Source: Allorhodopirellula heiligendammensis (GTDB lineage Bacteria; Planctomycetota; Planctomycetia; Pirellulales; Pirellulaceae). From it: a stretch of DNA of 64,000 nucleotides. A model generated the notes under the pieces. It was not told the DNA's origin and did not search any database. It worked only from the letters and a program-made list of their open reading frames with translations. The stretch is taken from assembly GCF_007860105.1 (NCBI RefSeq), contig NZ_SJPU01000003.1:434001-498000 (forward strand), in the 5' to 3' direction. Both the position numbers and the translations under genes were made by a program. This document shows, one piece after another, positions 55,548 to 64,000 of this stretch (position 1 is its first letter; the number at the start of each line of letters is the position of its first letter).

Positions 55548-56937
55548 GTTCGACGGTGCGAACGCGTCCGATCAGGGTATGGCTACTGGCGTCATCCACT
55601 TGGATATCAAGCATTTGGCCAGCTTGGCGGCGGTTACCATCAAAGACCACGATGCGATCGCAGTGGGTCCGTCCGGTCATTTGGACTGCTGCTGCCTCCG
55701 GATCGGCCTTTGCCGACTTCTTACTGGGGCCTTCGACGAGTACCTCGACCGTGGTGCCGATGAGCTTCTCATTATCTTCACGCGCGACCGCGTCTTGAAC
55801 GGCCAATAGCTCGTTGTTGCGGGCCGCTTTGACTTCGCGGGGCACGTCATCTTCGAGCCGTTCCGCGGCTTTCGTGCCACCCCGCACGCTGTACTGGAAG
55901 ATAAAGCTATTCTTGAACCGGCAACGTTCAATGAGCTTGACCGATTTCTGGAAGTCTTCATCGGTTTCGCCGCAGAAACCGACAATGAAATCGCTGCTCA
56001 CCGCGGCATGGGGTAGAATTCGCTCGATACGTTCGAACATTTCCATGTAGTCACCGACCGTGTAGCCGCGTTTCATCCGCTTCAGGACCGTGTCGCTGCC
56101 ACTCTGGGCGGGCACGTGCAGGTAGGGGGAGCACTTCGGCAGATCTCGCACTGTCGTCAGCAACCGCTCTGTCATGTCTTTGGGATAGTTCGTGACGAAC
56201 TTGAGACGGTCGATACCGTTGATCTCATGCAGCTGTTCGAGCAAACCCGCCAAGTCCGTGTCGCCGTCCTCCGAGCGGTGGCGATAGCTGTTGACCGTTT
56301 GTCCGAGCAGCGTGATTTCGCGGCATCCTTGTTCTGCTAGAATGCGTGCCTCTGACAAGATCTGGGCTGGTGAACGGCCCTGTTCAGGCCCGCGCGTATT
56401 GGGCACGACACAATAGGTGCAGAATTTGTCACAGCCAATTTGGATGCGCAAGTACGCCTGAAATGGGGTCGGACGCATCGATGGGTCACGCAGCGGGTCA
56501 AAGGTCTCGTGCGACCTCGCCACGGTGGCTTGTTTGCCGTCTGTTCTCGCTAGCGACACCGCCATTTGTCGCCCTTGGCCGGAGTCGATATTCGTGATCA
56601 ATTGTGGTAGAGCATGGAGTTGGCCAGGGCCCACGATCATATCGACGAACGGCGCTCGGCGGAAAATGACTTCCTGATCTTTCTGAGCCATGCAGCCGAG
56701 CACGCCGATTTTCTTGTCAGGGTGGCGGGCCTTCGTATCGCGGAGTTTCCCCAACGCGCTGTACGTTTTTTCCTCGGCCTGCTCACGAATGCTACACGTG
56801 TTATAGAGCAGCAGGTCCGCTTCGGCGGGCGTTTCGACAACACGGTAGCCGTGGCGTTTCAGGTCGGCCACAACCATCTCGCTGTCGAGCACGTTCATCT
56901 GGCAGCCGACGGTCTTGATATATACGGTTTTGGTCAT
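55528..56937 (-). CDS. miaB: tRNA-2-methylthio-N6-dimethylallyladenosine synthase
   Basis: 469 residues. MiaB methylthiolates A37 of tRNAs reading UNN codons. N-terminal MTTase domain: YIKTVGCQMNVLDSE (C11), then Cys in LLLYNTCSIREQAEEK and in IGVLGCMAQKD, the three ligands of the auxiliary cluster. The radical-SAM motif CDKFCTYC is near residue 169. HVPAQSGSDTVLKRMKRGYT and SSDFIVGFCGETDEDF follow. A C-terminal TRAM domain ends with VELVSIGL. The gene is followed by the M16 operon, whose first start codon (TTG 55547) lies inside its last codons. Length and motifs match the family well. Confidence 0.95.
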   Translation of the reverse strand: MTKTVYIKTVGCQMNVLDSEMVVADLKRHGYRVVETPAEADLLLYNTCSIREQAEEKTYSALGKLRDTKARHPDKKIGVLGCMAQKDQEVIFRRAPFVDMIVGPGQLHALPQLITNIDSGQGRQMAVSLARTDGKQATVARSHETFDPLRDPSMRPTPFQAYLRIQIGCDKFCTYCVVPNTRGPEQGRSPAQILSEARILAEQGCREITLLGQTVNSYRHRSEDGDTDLAGLLEQLHEINGIDRLKFVTNYPKDMTERLLTTVRDLPKCSPYLHVPAQSGSDTVLKRMKRGYTVGDYMEMFERIERILPHAAVSSDFIVGFCGETDEDFQKSVKLIERCRFKNSFIFQYSVRGGTKAAERLEDDVPREVKAARNNELLAVQDAVAREDNEKLIGTTVEVLVEGPSKKSAKADPEAAAVQMTGRTHCDRIVVFDGNRRQAGQMLDIQVDDASSHTLIGRVRTVELVSIGL

Positions 56938-57068
56938 GGGAATCGAATATTACGTCGGTGGGGCGCGAAAACAGGGGGCTCGGCGGGGCCGTGCTCAGCC
57001 CTAGGATAACCGCCGGTGCCCGATCTCCGAAAGAGTGCCATGGTCAGGGCGGCATCGTCAGTCAACAA

Positions 57069-57572
57069 TCACTCCAACGCGGCGACCAGCAAGGTGCAGG
57101 TTGCGTCCTGAATGCCTTCGGCATTGCTTTCCCGCGGTCCGGCGACGTTGAGTATCTCGGGACGGACCTCATTGAGCCAATCAATAATTTTATTTCTTGC
57201 GCGGGACGCGTTCCCCATCGAAACGCTCAAATCCGGCTTGCCAATCTGCCGGCATAACCGCTGGGTCAGCTTGGTCCCACCCGTCATCCGTCCCCGATAC
57301 AGAATCAAGGTGGCGTCCGAATCCCGTACGTTTTTTTCTGTACGGTGCGGGTAGTAACGCGAACTCAGTTCGACCAGCTGATAGCGGGTCGGAACCTGTC
57401 CATCCTCGGCCAGACGACCCGCTGGACACCAGCCACCATGTTCGATCCCCAACGCCAGGGCCGCGTCAAGAGCCCCGCGATCAACCCCTGTTTGGCCTCC
57501 CGAAACGATTTTCCTCGGAACGAACCGTTCCGGCGCGGGGTCGAACTCGGCGAACAGGCTGGAAGAATGCAT
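57069..57572 (-). CDS. Putative molybdenum-carrier / cpYpsA-like nucleotide-binding protein
   Basis: 167 residues. KIVSGGQTGVDRGALDAAL near the N-terminus is the signature of the putative molybdenum carrier family (cpYpsA), which has a Rossmann-like, lysine-decarboxylase-like fold that binds a nucleotide or oxyanion. The next blocks, GGWCPAGRLAEDGQVP and RYQLVELSSRYYPHRTEKNVRDSDATLIL, also fit, and a late NVAGPRESNAEGI segment closes the domain. The start Met at 57572 gives about 19 residues before the motif. The biochemical role of this family is not settled; binding a small ligand is likely. It may be an independent gene. Confidence 0.78.
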   Translation of the reverse strand: MHSSSLFAEFDPAPERFVPRKIVSGGQTGVDRGALDAALALGIEHGGWCPAGRLAEDGQVPTRYQLVELSSRYYPHRTEKNVRDSDATLILYRGRMTGGTKLTQRLCRQIGKPDLSVSMGNASRARNKIIDWLNEVRPEILNVAGPRESNAEGIQDATCTLLVAALE

Positions 57573-57623
57573 GACGTTAATATAGCGAGACGGATCCTTG
57601 GCGGGGAGCGTCCACCGAACGGT

Positions 57624-57902
57624 TCACGGCGGATCGTAGCCGCCAGGGTGCCACGGATGGCAGCGGCAGATTCGCTTCACAGCCGCCCAACTGCCGCGAA
57701 CGGGGCCGCGCTTGCGAATTGCCCCGATCGCATAGGAACTGCAGGTGGGTGTGAAACGACAACTGGGGCCCGTCAACGGACTGATGAACATCTGATAACT
57801 GCGAATGGCCGCGATCAAGACTTCCCCCATCCCCCGACGCAACCACCTCAGCGGCGGTGAACCGATCGGTTTGGTATCATCTTGGTTTTCGTTGCTGTCC
57901 AT
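57624..57902 (-). CDS. yidD: Membrane protein insertion efficiency factor YidD
   Basis: 92 residues from ATG 57902; an earlier ATG at 58022 would run into the opposite gene and encodes Arg-rich residues. YidD motifs are clear: [19 protein letters not shown], then [12 protein letters not shown], and the ending [16 protein letters not shown]. It assists YidC in inserting proteins into the inner membrane. It is usually located between rnpA and yidC; neither is here, so the gene has moved or the operon is split in this lineage. The N-terminal 20 residues are extra and acidic. Its start codon is only 14 bases from that of the divergent gene. Confidence 0.93.
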   Translation of the reverse strand: MDSNENQDDTKPIGSPPLRWLRRGMGEVLIAAIRSYQMFISPLTGPSCRFTPTCSSYAIGAIRKRGPVRGSWAAVKRICRCHPWHPGGYDPP

Positions 57903-57916
57903 CGACCCATCATCCC

Positions 57917-58507
57917 ATGAAACCAACCGAAATTGAAGCCAAAGTGAATGACGATTCCTCAAACCCATCCCCACGGGAGATCGTCGTGGGGCGGGAAGCG
58001 GATCTTTCGTTGATCGACGCATCCGCTTTCGTGGCGCAGAATGCTACTGTGCTGGGTGAAGTTCGGATTGGCGCCGACGCGAGTATTTGGTTTGGGGCGG
58101 TGATGCGGGGCGATGCAGAGCGGATTGAGATCGGCCCCCGCACGAACGTTCAAGACCAGTGCGTGTTGCATGGCGACCCCGGCCTTCCCTGCGTGCTCGG
58201 GGCGGACGTGACCATCGGACACTCAGCGGTCGTCCATGGTGCGACGGTGGAAGACGAAGCGCTGATCGGAATTGGTGCGATTGTCCTCAATGGCGCTCAT
58301 GTCGGACGCGGCGCGATTGTCGCTGCCGGGTCGCTGGTTACTGAAGGGACGGTGATTCCCGCCGGCATGCTGGCGGTGGGCAGTCCTGCGAAAGTGATCA
58401 AACCCGTCGGAGAGTCACTCGCCAATCGCTGCCGAGAGAACACTCAACACTACGTTCGCCTGGGTGCGAAATATAAAGCCAAATTCGCCGAGCAAGAGAT
58501 TGCATAG
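57917..58507 (+). CDS. Gamma-carbonic anhydrase-like hexapeptide-repeat protein
   Basis: 196 residues from ATG 57917; an earlier start at 57857 would overlap yidD's reading region and gives no family sequence. The protein is a left-handed beta-helix: [24 protein letters not shown], then [43 protein letters not shown]. The three zinc-binding His of gamma-class carbonic anhydrases are present (one in VLHGD, two in IGHSAVVHG), and the Gln before them (QDQC) too. Catalysis is possible but many such proteins are not active. The C-terminus ([17 protein letters not shown]) fits. The gene starts a unit followed after 75 bases by a sulfatase. Confidence 0.9.
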   Translation: MKPTEIEAKVNDDSSNPSPREIVVGREADLSLIDASAFVAQNATVLGEVRIGADASIWFGAVMRGDAERIEIGPRTNVQDQCVLHGDPGLPCVLGADVTIGHSAVVHGATVEDEALIGIGAIVLNGAHVGRGAIVAAGSLVTEGTVIPAGMLAVGSPAKVIKPVGESLANRCRENTQHYVRLGAKYKAKFAEQEIA

Positions 58508-58582
58508 CCGACTGCCGCTCGGGTTTCCGAGCCGATCTCAAACCACTCTGTTATTCATCCAGTCATCAGCCACAGACTCACG

Positions 58583-60529
58583 ATGCTCTCGAAACTCACC
58601 GCCTCCCTGCTGGCGTTGGCAATCTCCTCTGCCATCTCCCTCCACGCTCAAGAAAACCAGGACGGCCTCCCGAGAAAGAACTCTCCTCCGAATATCTTGC
58701 TCGTGGTCGCTGACGATCTAGGCTATTCCGATCTCGGTTGCTTCGGCGGCGAGATTGATACTCCGGCACTTGATGCGCTGGCGACCGACGGCTTGCGGTT
58801 TACAAATTTTCACGTCAACCCGATGTGTGCCTTCACGCGCACGAGTCTGATGACGGGGCACACGCACTATCAATCCGACAACTATCGTCGCTCTGTCCCG
58901 ATTGCCAAGATCATGGCGAACGCGGGCTATCAAACAATGATGTCCGGAAAATGGCATCAGCCCGGGCACCCCATGGATGCTGGCTTTGAGCAGTTTTATG
59001 GGTTCCTTGAAGGACAAATTGATTCTTGGACCGGCGTCGGATACGGTCACGAAACCATTCGCGAGGGTCGCAGCGATCCGCAGCCAGTCCCCGACGGTTG
59101 GTACAGCACCGACGCGTTCACGGACACCGCCATGAGCCAAATCGATGGGGCCATCGATGCCGGGCAGCCGTTCTTTAGCTATGTCGCCTACAACGCGCCC
59201 CACACGCCGCTGCACGCGCCACGAGAGAATGTAGAAAAATATCCATCGCGATACCGCGACGGTTGGACCGAGCTGCGCAAGGCAAGATTTGCCAGAATGC
59301 AGAAACTGGGGTTGCTCGATGAGCGATATCATTTGACCGATCCGCAAGCCGAGGTTCGTCGCTGGGACGAACTGCGCGATGTCGATCGCGAGATTGAGGC
59401 CGAGCGGATGGCGGCATACGCGGGTATGGTCGACCGACTCGATCAAAATGTTGGACGGCTGATCGCGCACTTGCGAGCGAGAAAGGTGCTTGAAAATACT
59501 CTCGTTGTGTTCATTTCGGACAATGGCGGCGACTATGGCAACGGTGACCCAGACACCTACGCCAGTCAGAAACCGTGGCAACCAGGGACTCATCCGATGG
59601 TCAGCAATGGTTGGGGGATGCTGAAGAACACACCATGGAATTGGTACAAGCACTCGATGGCCGGCGGTGTGCGAGTACCCATGATCGTGCATTGCCCCAG
59701 TTTGGTGGCGCATCGTGGAGGCACTATTTTAAAGCACAGGTTACACGTGACGGATTTGTATCCCACGTTTATCGAATTGGCTGGTGAGCACTATCCAGAC
59801 GACGATCATGGTCGCTCCTTGGCTCCGCTTTACGGCCGTTCGATGAAGCCGCTATTTAGCGACGCATCGCTTTCAGAAACTGCGATCCACGATGAGATTT
59901 TTTGGTTTTTCGACACGACGACGAACCAGCGTGGACTCGTCTCGGGACAATGGAAAATTATCAGTATCAATGACAGTCCTTGGTTGCTCTATCACGTGGC
60001 ACTTGATCCTGCCGAAGCGACAGATTTGGCGGCAAAGCAGCCGGAGAAACTTGCTGAGCTCGTGAATCGCTGGCACGAGTTTGCCAAACATGAAATTGTG
60101 GCGCCGCCGGGCGCGCTGCAGCCTGTTGCCCAGGACCGTCAAGGCTGGGGGCTGCACCGCTGTCGGATGGTCTTTCCTAAGCTGCTGACCGTGTCGCCGG
60201 CTGAAGCAGCCATGGATGTGGAGTCGAATATTAATATTGAACTCGAGTTTGCGGGGACGGCGGATTTCTCAGGCACAGCTCACAAACAGCTGCAGCTCTA
60301 TTGCGTCTCCGACCCAACGACTCCGATCTGGCATTCGGACCCCGATGAGCATTCAAGTTGGCAGGGGAAGCGGCGGCTCGTCTTTAACGATCTACCCGCT
60401 CTACAGCCCGACACCACCTACTTCCTAACCTGCGACCCTGGATGGGTGAAGATTGACGGCCAACCGAACGGCCCGCTCAATGACGGCGCCTATTGGTGGC
60501 GATTTCGCACAGAAGCCGGGCGAGACTAA
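58583..60529 (+). CDS. Sulfatase with non-standard formylglycine motif and C-terminal Ig-like domain
   Basis: 648 residues with a signal peptide (LTASLLALAISSAISLHA). NILLVVADDLGYSDLGCFGG gives the metal-binding Asp pair. The position of C-x-P-x-R reads CAFTRTSLMTG (C82), so Pro is Phe, and Ser/Thr follows. SGKWHQPGHP keeps the Lys and His, and FISDNGGDYG the Asp-Asn pair. Without the Pro, recognition by formylglycine-generating enzyme is uncertain. After the sulfatase core (about 1-510) comes an Ig-like domain with LTVSPAEAAMDVESNINIEL (about 535 to the end), probably for binding. It is preceded by the gamma-CA gene, 75 bases away. Family is firm, activity uncertain. Confidence 0.92.
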   Translation: MLSKLTASLLALAISSAISLHAQENQDGLPRKNSPPNILLVVADDLGYSDLGCFGGEIDTPALDALATDGLRFTNFHVNPMCAFTRTSLMTGHTHYQSDNYRRSVPIAKIMANAGYQTMMSGKWHQPGHPMDAGFEQFYGFLEGQIDSWTGVGYGHETIREGRSDPQPVPDGWYSTDAFTDTAMSQIDGAIDAGQPFFSYVAYNAPHTPLHAPRENVEKYPSRYRDGWTELRKARFARMQKLGLLDERYHLTDPQAEVRRWDELRDVDREIEAERMAAYAGMVDRLDQNVGRLIAHLRARKVLENTLVVFISDNGGDYGNGDPDTYASQKPWQPGTHPMVSNGWGMLKNTPWNWYKHSMAGGVRVPMIVHCPSLVAHRGGTILKHRLHVTDLYPTFIELAGEHYPDDDHGRSLAPLYGRSMKPLFSDASLSETAIHDEIFWFFDTTTNQRGLVSGQWKIISINDSPWLLYHVALDPAEATDLAAKQPEKLAELVNRWHEFAKHEIVAPPGALQPVAQDRQGWGLHRCRMVFPKLLTVSPAEAAMDVESNINIELEFAGTADFSGTAHKQLQLYCVSDPTTPIWHSDPDEHSSWQGKRRLVFNDLPALQPDTTYFLTCDPGWVKIDGQPNGPLNDGAYWWRFRTEAGRD

Positions 60530-60862
60530 GTTGGCGACAATTCCGACATCGTTCCGGTTGCCGAGGAGAGCTCGTCGGTTTTCAATCCTAGAACCTGCAG
60601 GTAATTCGCCCATAGGTTGCAGAGGGGTGGGGAGTTTTACGGATCGAATTTCAGATATTGATCATGCTGAAAGTGACCTCAACGGCAATCACTGGGAGAT
60701 TGGAGTTGCTATGACTCGACGTGTTGCCCAAGTTGGATCCTATCAAGATCGCGGTTTGATCAAGCAGGATTCGCTCCGCTTTCAGCTGACTCAGCTTTGC
60801 ACTTACCACACCGATCAGGGAGCGGCCGTGCGGTTCACTATTGGCGTTCGTAACGGTGACGT
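60530..60862. other. Convergent intergenic region
   Basis: About 330 bases between the convergent sulfatase and PEP-CTERM genes. Short frames in both directions have no family character. A terminator for each gene would be expected; none is clear. Confidence 0.4.
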
Positions 60863-61471
60863 CTAAGCCAGCTTGAATCGCTTGCGACGAACCGTTTCCA
60901 TGCCGCAGACAACGATCACTAACCAAATTGCCATAGTCGCGGGCTCTGGAACGGTGCCAGAAGTGAGAGTATCCGGTGTCGAACTCAGGTAGAGTGAGGC
61001 GTGCGACAATCCTTTGCTTGAGAGAGCCTGAGTCAAGAAGTTTAGAGACGAAATCTCTTGGCTGGAATTGAACAAGTAGAAAACAAAGCCACCTCCCTTA
61101 GCGACCTTATTGCCAGCTTTCAAACTAACAACGAACGGCCCTGTTATCGGTGATGTCAGACTCAGAGATCCGGAAGAGTTTTTTAGGTCTGTCGAGGTAA
61201 TTCCGGTGCCCGACCCCGAAGTTGAGCCTAACCATTTCCAATCTGCGTCGAACCCCAACGCGACGTCGAAAGAATCGCCGCTGGCTGAATTGAGAATGCC
61301 CTCGCCAGTTGCGCCGCCACCTTGTTCATCGTTGCCATCGAACGGCCCTATCGCGGCGAGTGCATTGTCCCCTCCGGCGGTGGTGACATCGGAGATCATG
61401 ACGCCCGCGTTCGCATCAGAAACTGGCAATCCAGCAACCACTAAAAACGCGCAAGCAAGAACCCACCTCAC
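60863..61471 (-). CDS. PEP-CTERM surface protein
   Basis: About 203 residues from GTG 61471, where a signal peptide begins ([21 protein letters not shown]). The frame is open to an ATG at 61702, but those 77 residues have no signal character and lie over an AT-rich region, so the later start is preferred. The body is Gly/Ser/Thr-rich and beta-like. The C-terminus is a PEP-CTERM sorting signal: [18 protein letters not shown] then a basic end RRKRFKLA. Such proteins are processed by an exosortase, which must be elsewhere in the genome. The function is unknown; the sorting signal is certain. Confidence 0.83.
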   Translation of the reverse strand: MRWVLACAFLVVAGLPVSDANAGVMISDVTTAGGDNALAAIGPFDGNDEQGGGATGEGILNSASGDSFDVALGFDADWKWLGSTSGSGTGITSTDLKNSSGSLSLTSPITGPFVVSLKAGNKVAKGGGFVFYLFNSSQEISSLNFLTQALSSKGLSHASLYLSSTPDTLTSGTVPEPATMAIWLVIVVCGMETVRRKRFKLA

Positions 61472-61702
61472 ATCGTATTTGACGGATTTTGCAACGGGAG
61501 TTAAACCTGAACGAGTCAGCTGTTGAATCACAATTGGACAATGGGTGAAAGAACGGAATTTAAAAATATTTGTATTTTGCAAGCTGACTTGACGCTTCTC
61601 AACGCGGCCGCACTCTCGAAAGTCCCAACGAGCAAATTCGTAGAGAAATGTTGGATCGAGAAATGCGGTTAGCGCACTCTTCATTTGACATTGTACACAC
61701 AA

Positions 61703-62282
61703 GCGTCAGGTCGCCAATTAGTTAGCATTGGCCCAGTCCTGAGTCGCCGGCGGTTCGAATGTCATAAGATTGCGGGTCAGTAACGTGTAAACGGGCACGC
61801 AATCGCGTCCGTACCCATTAATGTGTCCATAAACCTCACATCATCTTTACCTGGGATAAATCCTTCGTTGACGGTCGGAATGATTGCTGATGAGAATTTC
61901 TGCAGCCTGTCTTCGATAGCACTCATCGGGCGAGGATCATCCGCAGGTGGCGGGATTGTTTGGGTGGAAGCATAAGGACTGCGTTGGCGCCAGCTGCCCC
62001 TGAAGTGGCGATTGCGCGACATCTCTGTTGTCGGTCTCCCTCCCGGTGCAATCGCTTTCGCAGCGCGACATTGGTGGCTGATACTAGCCACAGGAGCTAA
62101 AGGTGGCTGATTTTCCGACAGCTTGGACGAGTTTTTCGCGCAGAACGATTTTAACAAAAAATTTGAAAAAACTTGCATGCTGCGCCAGCAAGGGGTAGGT
62201 TCTTCCCCAAACAGGCCGATAGTGGCAATTTGCCACGGCCTTTTAGTCATTCGCGTTTTTCTCTGAATCAAGGCAGTTTCAA
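61703..62282. other. Divergent intergenic region
   Basis: About 580 bases upstream of both the leftward PEP-CTERM gene and the rightward beta-helix gene. An AT-rich segment with A and T runs (about 62150-62175) lies 110-130 bases before the rightward ATG and could be part of a promoter. No RNA gene or repeat was recognised; a frame at 61777-62271 (-) looks random. Confidence 0.4.
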
Positions 62283-64000
62283 ATGACGTTTCAATTTAGC
62301 AAGCGCGTTCGGAAAGCATCTCAGCGTTCCCGTCGCCGGTTGATGGTCGCGGAGGCCCTGGAATCTCGGGCGATGCTGACCACGTTCTATGTTTCCGGAT
62401 ACACCGGTGCGCCTGCGCCGGGCGACGGTTCGATCGACTCACCCTTTGCCACCATTAGCGAAGGTGTTGCAGCGGCGATGCAGAACTCCGAAGCGGATGA
62501 AATCATTGTTGCCCCGCGTGTGACAGGTGCGCCGTACGATGAAACCGTGACGTTCTTAGACAAGGGCAATGACCGTTCGGCGATCACGATCCGAGGTGCC
62601 ACGGGTGATCGAGAGGACGTGCGACTGACGGCGGGAAATGGGGCGGGGATACTCGCAGATGCAGCCATCGAACTGACGATCAAAGACCTCAGCGTTGACA
62701 ATCCGAACAGCGCAGGCATCCGCGTCATTGACGGGGATGTCACCGTAGAAAATGTGCGGGTGACTGGTTCGGTTTGGAACAGTGGAATCGTTCATCAACA
62801 AGGCGACCTGACGGTACGCGACAGTCTGCTCGAGGACAACTACCAAGGGCTATGGTCTGCCGAACTGAGAGACTCCAGTGGAGCGGTGATTGGCTACCCG
62901 GGTAACCTCACCGTGGAGAATACCGTTTCTCGCAACAATAATGCGCAAGGCATCTATATGCGCAACTCGACGGGCAACGTGCTCCTGCGTGACATCGATG
63001 CATCCAGCAATGTCATGAATGGAATTGTCGTCACTAACAATCCGTCGGTCACGATCGAAGGTGGTACGTTTCAAGATAACGGACGATCGGGGGCCGCTGT
63101 CATTGAAAGTACTGGAGTTGCTATTTCCGGAGCTCAGTTTACAAACAATCTGGATTCAGGCCTGTGGGTAAGTAGGAGTGACTCTCTCAGCATTGAGACA
63201 AGCCAACTGATTGGAAACAGTGTTGTCGGCACTTGGTTCATCGACTCGCCCGCGCCCACCATTTCGGAGGTTTTAGTCACCGGGAACGCTGAAGGCGGGA
63301 TTCGTATCGACGGGGCTGACGGCGTTGCGATTAACGAAGCGACAGTGACCGGGAATGGAAGTATCGTATCGACGACCAATGTCGGTGGTGGAGGCATTCA
63401 CATCACACCGGCGACTGCGGCGGCAATCGTGATTTCGAATTCACGAGTCAGCGACAATGAGACGCGTGGCAACGGCGGGGGGATCGAGGTTTGGGCATAC
63501 AACTATCCGTTTAATCGGGAGTTTCTCTCAAACGTGACGATTTCGAACACAGTGGTCACTGGAAATCAGATCGCGCCAGATGTCAATCGACATGGCGGCG
63601 GAATTGCCTTGTTCGGGCCCATCAGAACCACGATTGACGAGGTGATGATTAGTGGCAACACGGCTCGAGGTACCGCTGGACTGCATGCGTTCAGTGGATA
63701 CGCATCGCTGGAAGGTCCCTTGAGCCTAGCCGTTACGGACTCAACGATCGCGGACAACGTTGCGCTTCGCGAGGGGCCTGGGATTGGTGCGGGATCTGCA
63801 GGCCTATTTCATGGTAACGGCGAATTTCATATCTCGGGGACGACGATCACTGGCAATGATGGAGGGAACGCCGGTGGAGTCTATCTGCAAGCCTCGTTTG
63901 GCGAAATTAGCAACACGACGATCTCTGGCAACAATGGCGTTTTGACCGGTGGGCTTGTCTCAACCGGCGGACCAGACGTGACGACGCTTCTACACGTCAC
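62283..64000 (+). CDS. LEPR-type surface protein with parallel beta-helix repeats (runs off the right edge)
   Basis: About 572 codons without a stop, from ATG 62283. The N-terminus is basic and contains RRRLMVAEALESRAMLT, a variant of the LEPR-XLL signature shared with the partial protein at the left window edge. After a short beta-lactam-like segment (YVSGYTGAPAPGDGSIDSPFATISEGVAAA) come many parallel beta-helix (PbH1) units such as GNLTVENTVSRNNNAQGIYM and NEATVTGNGSIVSTTNVGGG. This fold is common in polysaccharide-binding, lyase or adhesin proteins. No catalytic site could be seen in the part present. It is probably secreted and surface-attached. Confidence 0.85.
   Translation, partial: MTFQFSKRVRKASQRSRRRLMVAEALESRAMLTTFYVSGYTGAPAPGDGSIDSPFATISEGVAAAMQNSEADEIIVAPRVTGAPYDETVTFLDKGNDRSAITIRGATGDREDVRLTAGNGAGILADAAIELTIKDLSVDNPNSAGIRVIDGDVTVENVRVTGSVWNSGIVHQQGDLTVRDSLLEDNYQGLWSAELRDSSGAVIGYPGNLTVENTVSRNNNAQGIYMRNSTGNVLLRDIDASSNVMNGIVVTNNPSVTIEGGTFQDNGRSGAAVIESTGVAISGAQFTNNLDSGLWVSRSDSLSIETSQLIGNSVVGTWFIDSPAPTISEVLVTGNAEGGIRIDGADGVAINEATVTGNGSIVSTTNVGGGGIHITPATAAAIVISNSRVSDNETRGNGGGIEVWAYNYPFNREFLSNVTISNTVVTGNQIAPDVNRHGGGIALFGPIRTTIDEVMISGNTARGTAGLHAFSGYASLEGPLSLAVTDSTIADNVALREGPGIGAGSAGLFHGNGEFHISGTTITGNDGGNAGGVYLQASFGEISNTTISGNNGVLTGGLVSTGGPDVTTLLHV

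Noticed and set aside
55004..55798. 264-codon plus-strand frame spanning the octanucleotide repeat
   Set aside because: It crosses the M16 and miaB coding regions; length comes from the stop-free repeat.
58718..59713. 331-codon minus-strand open frame opposite the second sulfatase
   Set aside because: It is the antisense of conserved sulfatase sequence, with no family character or signal peptide of its own.
61777..62271. 164-codon minus frame in the divergent gap
   Set aside because: Composition is random and no start signal is visible.

Overview
The window is typical of a marine planctomycete of the Pirellulaceae, closest in style to Rhodopirellula. The evidence is the set of lineage-typical families seen together: a DUF1559 prepilin-like protein, PSCyt1/DUF1549/DUF1553 proteins each followed by a DUF1501 protein, sulfatases, LEPR-XLL surface proteins, a PEP-CTERM protein, many zinc-ribbon proteins, and a tetrahydromethanopterin C1 gene (mch). 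Base composition is moderately GC-rich throughout. I saw no rRNA, tRNA, CRISPR array, prophage or intact insertion sequence. Species cannot be fixed from the sequence alone.

Layout. 1-2257: the start of a large leftward LEPR-XLL surface protein, then a kinase-fold protein that lacks the catalytic Asp. 2394-6140 (-): a tight operon of mch, a RimK-like ATP-grasp ligase and an OleC-like adenylate-forming enzyme. 6304-13677 (-): a GYF-domain membrane protein, an M20D amidohydrolase, a 765-residue exported protein, a DUF1559 protein with a terminator, a tiny lipoprotein, a short repeat cluster and a zinc-ribbon protein. 13678-14428 has no confident gene.

14429-20877 (+): four overlapping genes. 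An exported protein is followed by three HtrA/trypsin-fold paralogs; the first keeps its catalytic triad and the other two have lost all three residues. 20931-26546 (+): PSCyt1-DUF1549-DUF1553 protein, DUF1501 protein and sulfatase, a set usually linked to degradation of sulfated polysaccharides. 26899-31510 (+): an active-looking trypsin/WD40 fusion and a zinc-ribbon alpha/beta hydrolase. 31923-36985 (-): PSP1-domain protein, glycyl-tRNA synthetase, TPR protein and glutamate dehydrogenase.

37891-39997 (+): lpxD and lpxI (lipid A synthesis). 40208-44360 (+): a second DUF1549/DUF1553 and DUF1501 pair. 44447-46591 (-): a secreted BNR-repeat protein. 46936-50390 (+): an FdhF/YdeP-type molybdopterin oxidoreductase overlapping bioA. 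50592-56937 (-): miaB, an inactive-type M16 protein, an active-type M16 peptidase and a 719-residue unknown, all overlapping. A 12-copy octanucleotide repeat lies at the 5' end of the first M16 gene. 57069-64000: a cpYpsA-like protein, yidD, a gamma-carbonic-anhydrase-like protein, a second sulfatase with an atypical active-site motif, a PEP-CTERM protein, and the start of a beta-helix LEPR-type surface protein that runs off the window.

The strongest points for a second look are the operon with one intact and two catalytically dead HtrA paralogs, the possible phase-variable repeat in the M16 operon, the OleC-like enzyme inside the mch operon, and the HGN pseudokinase.
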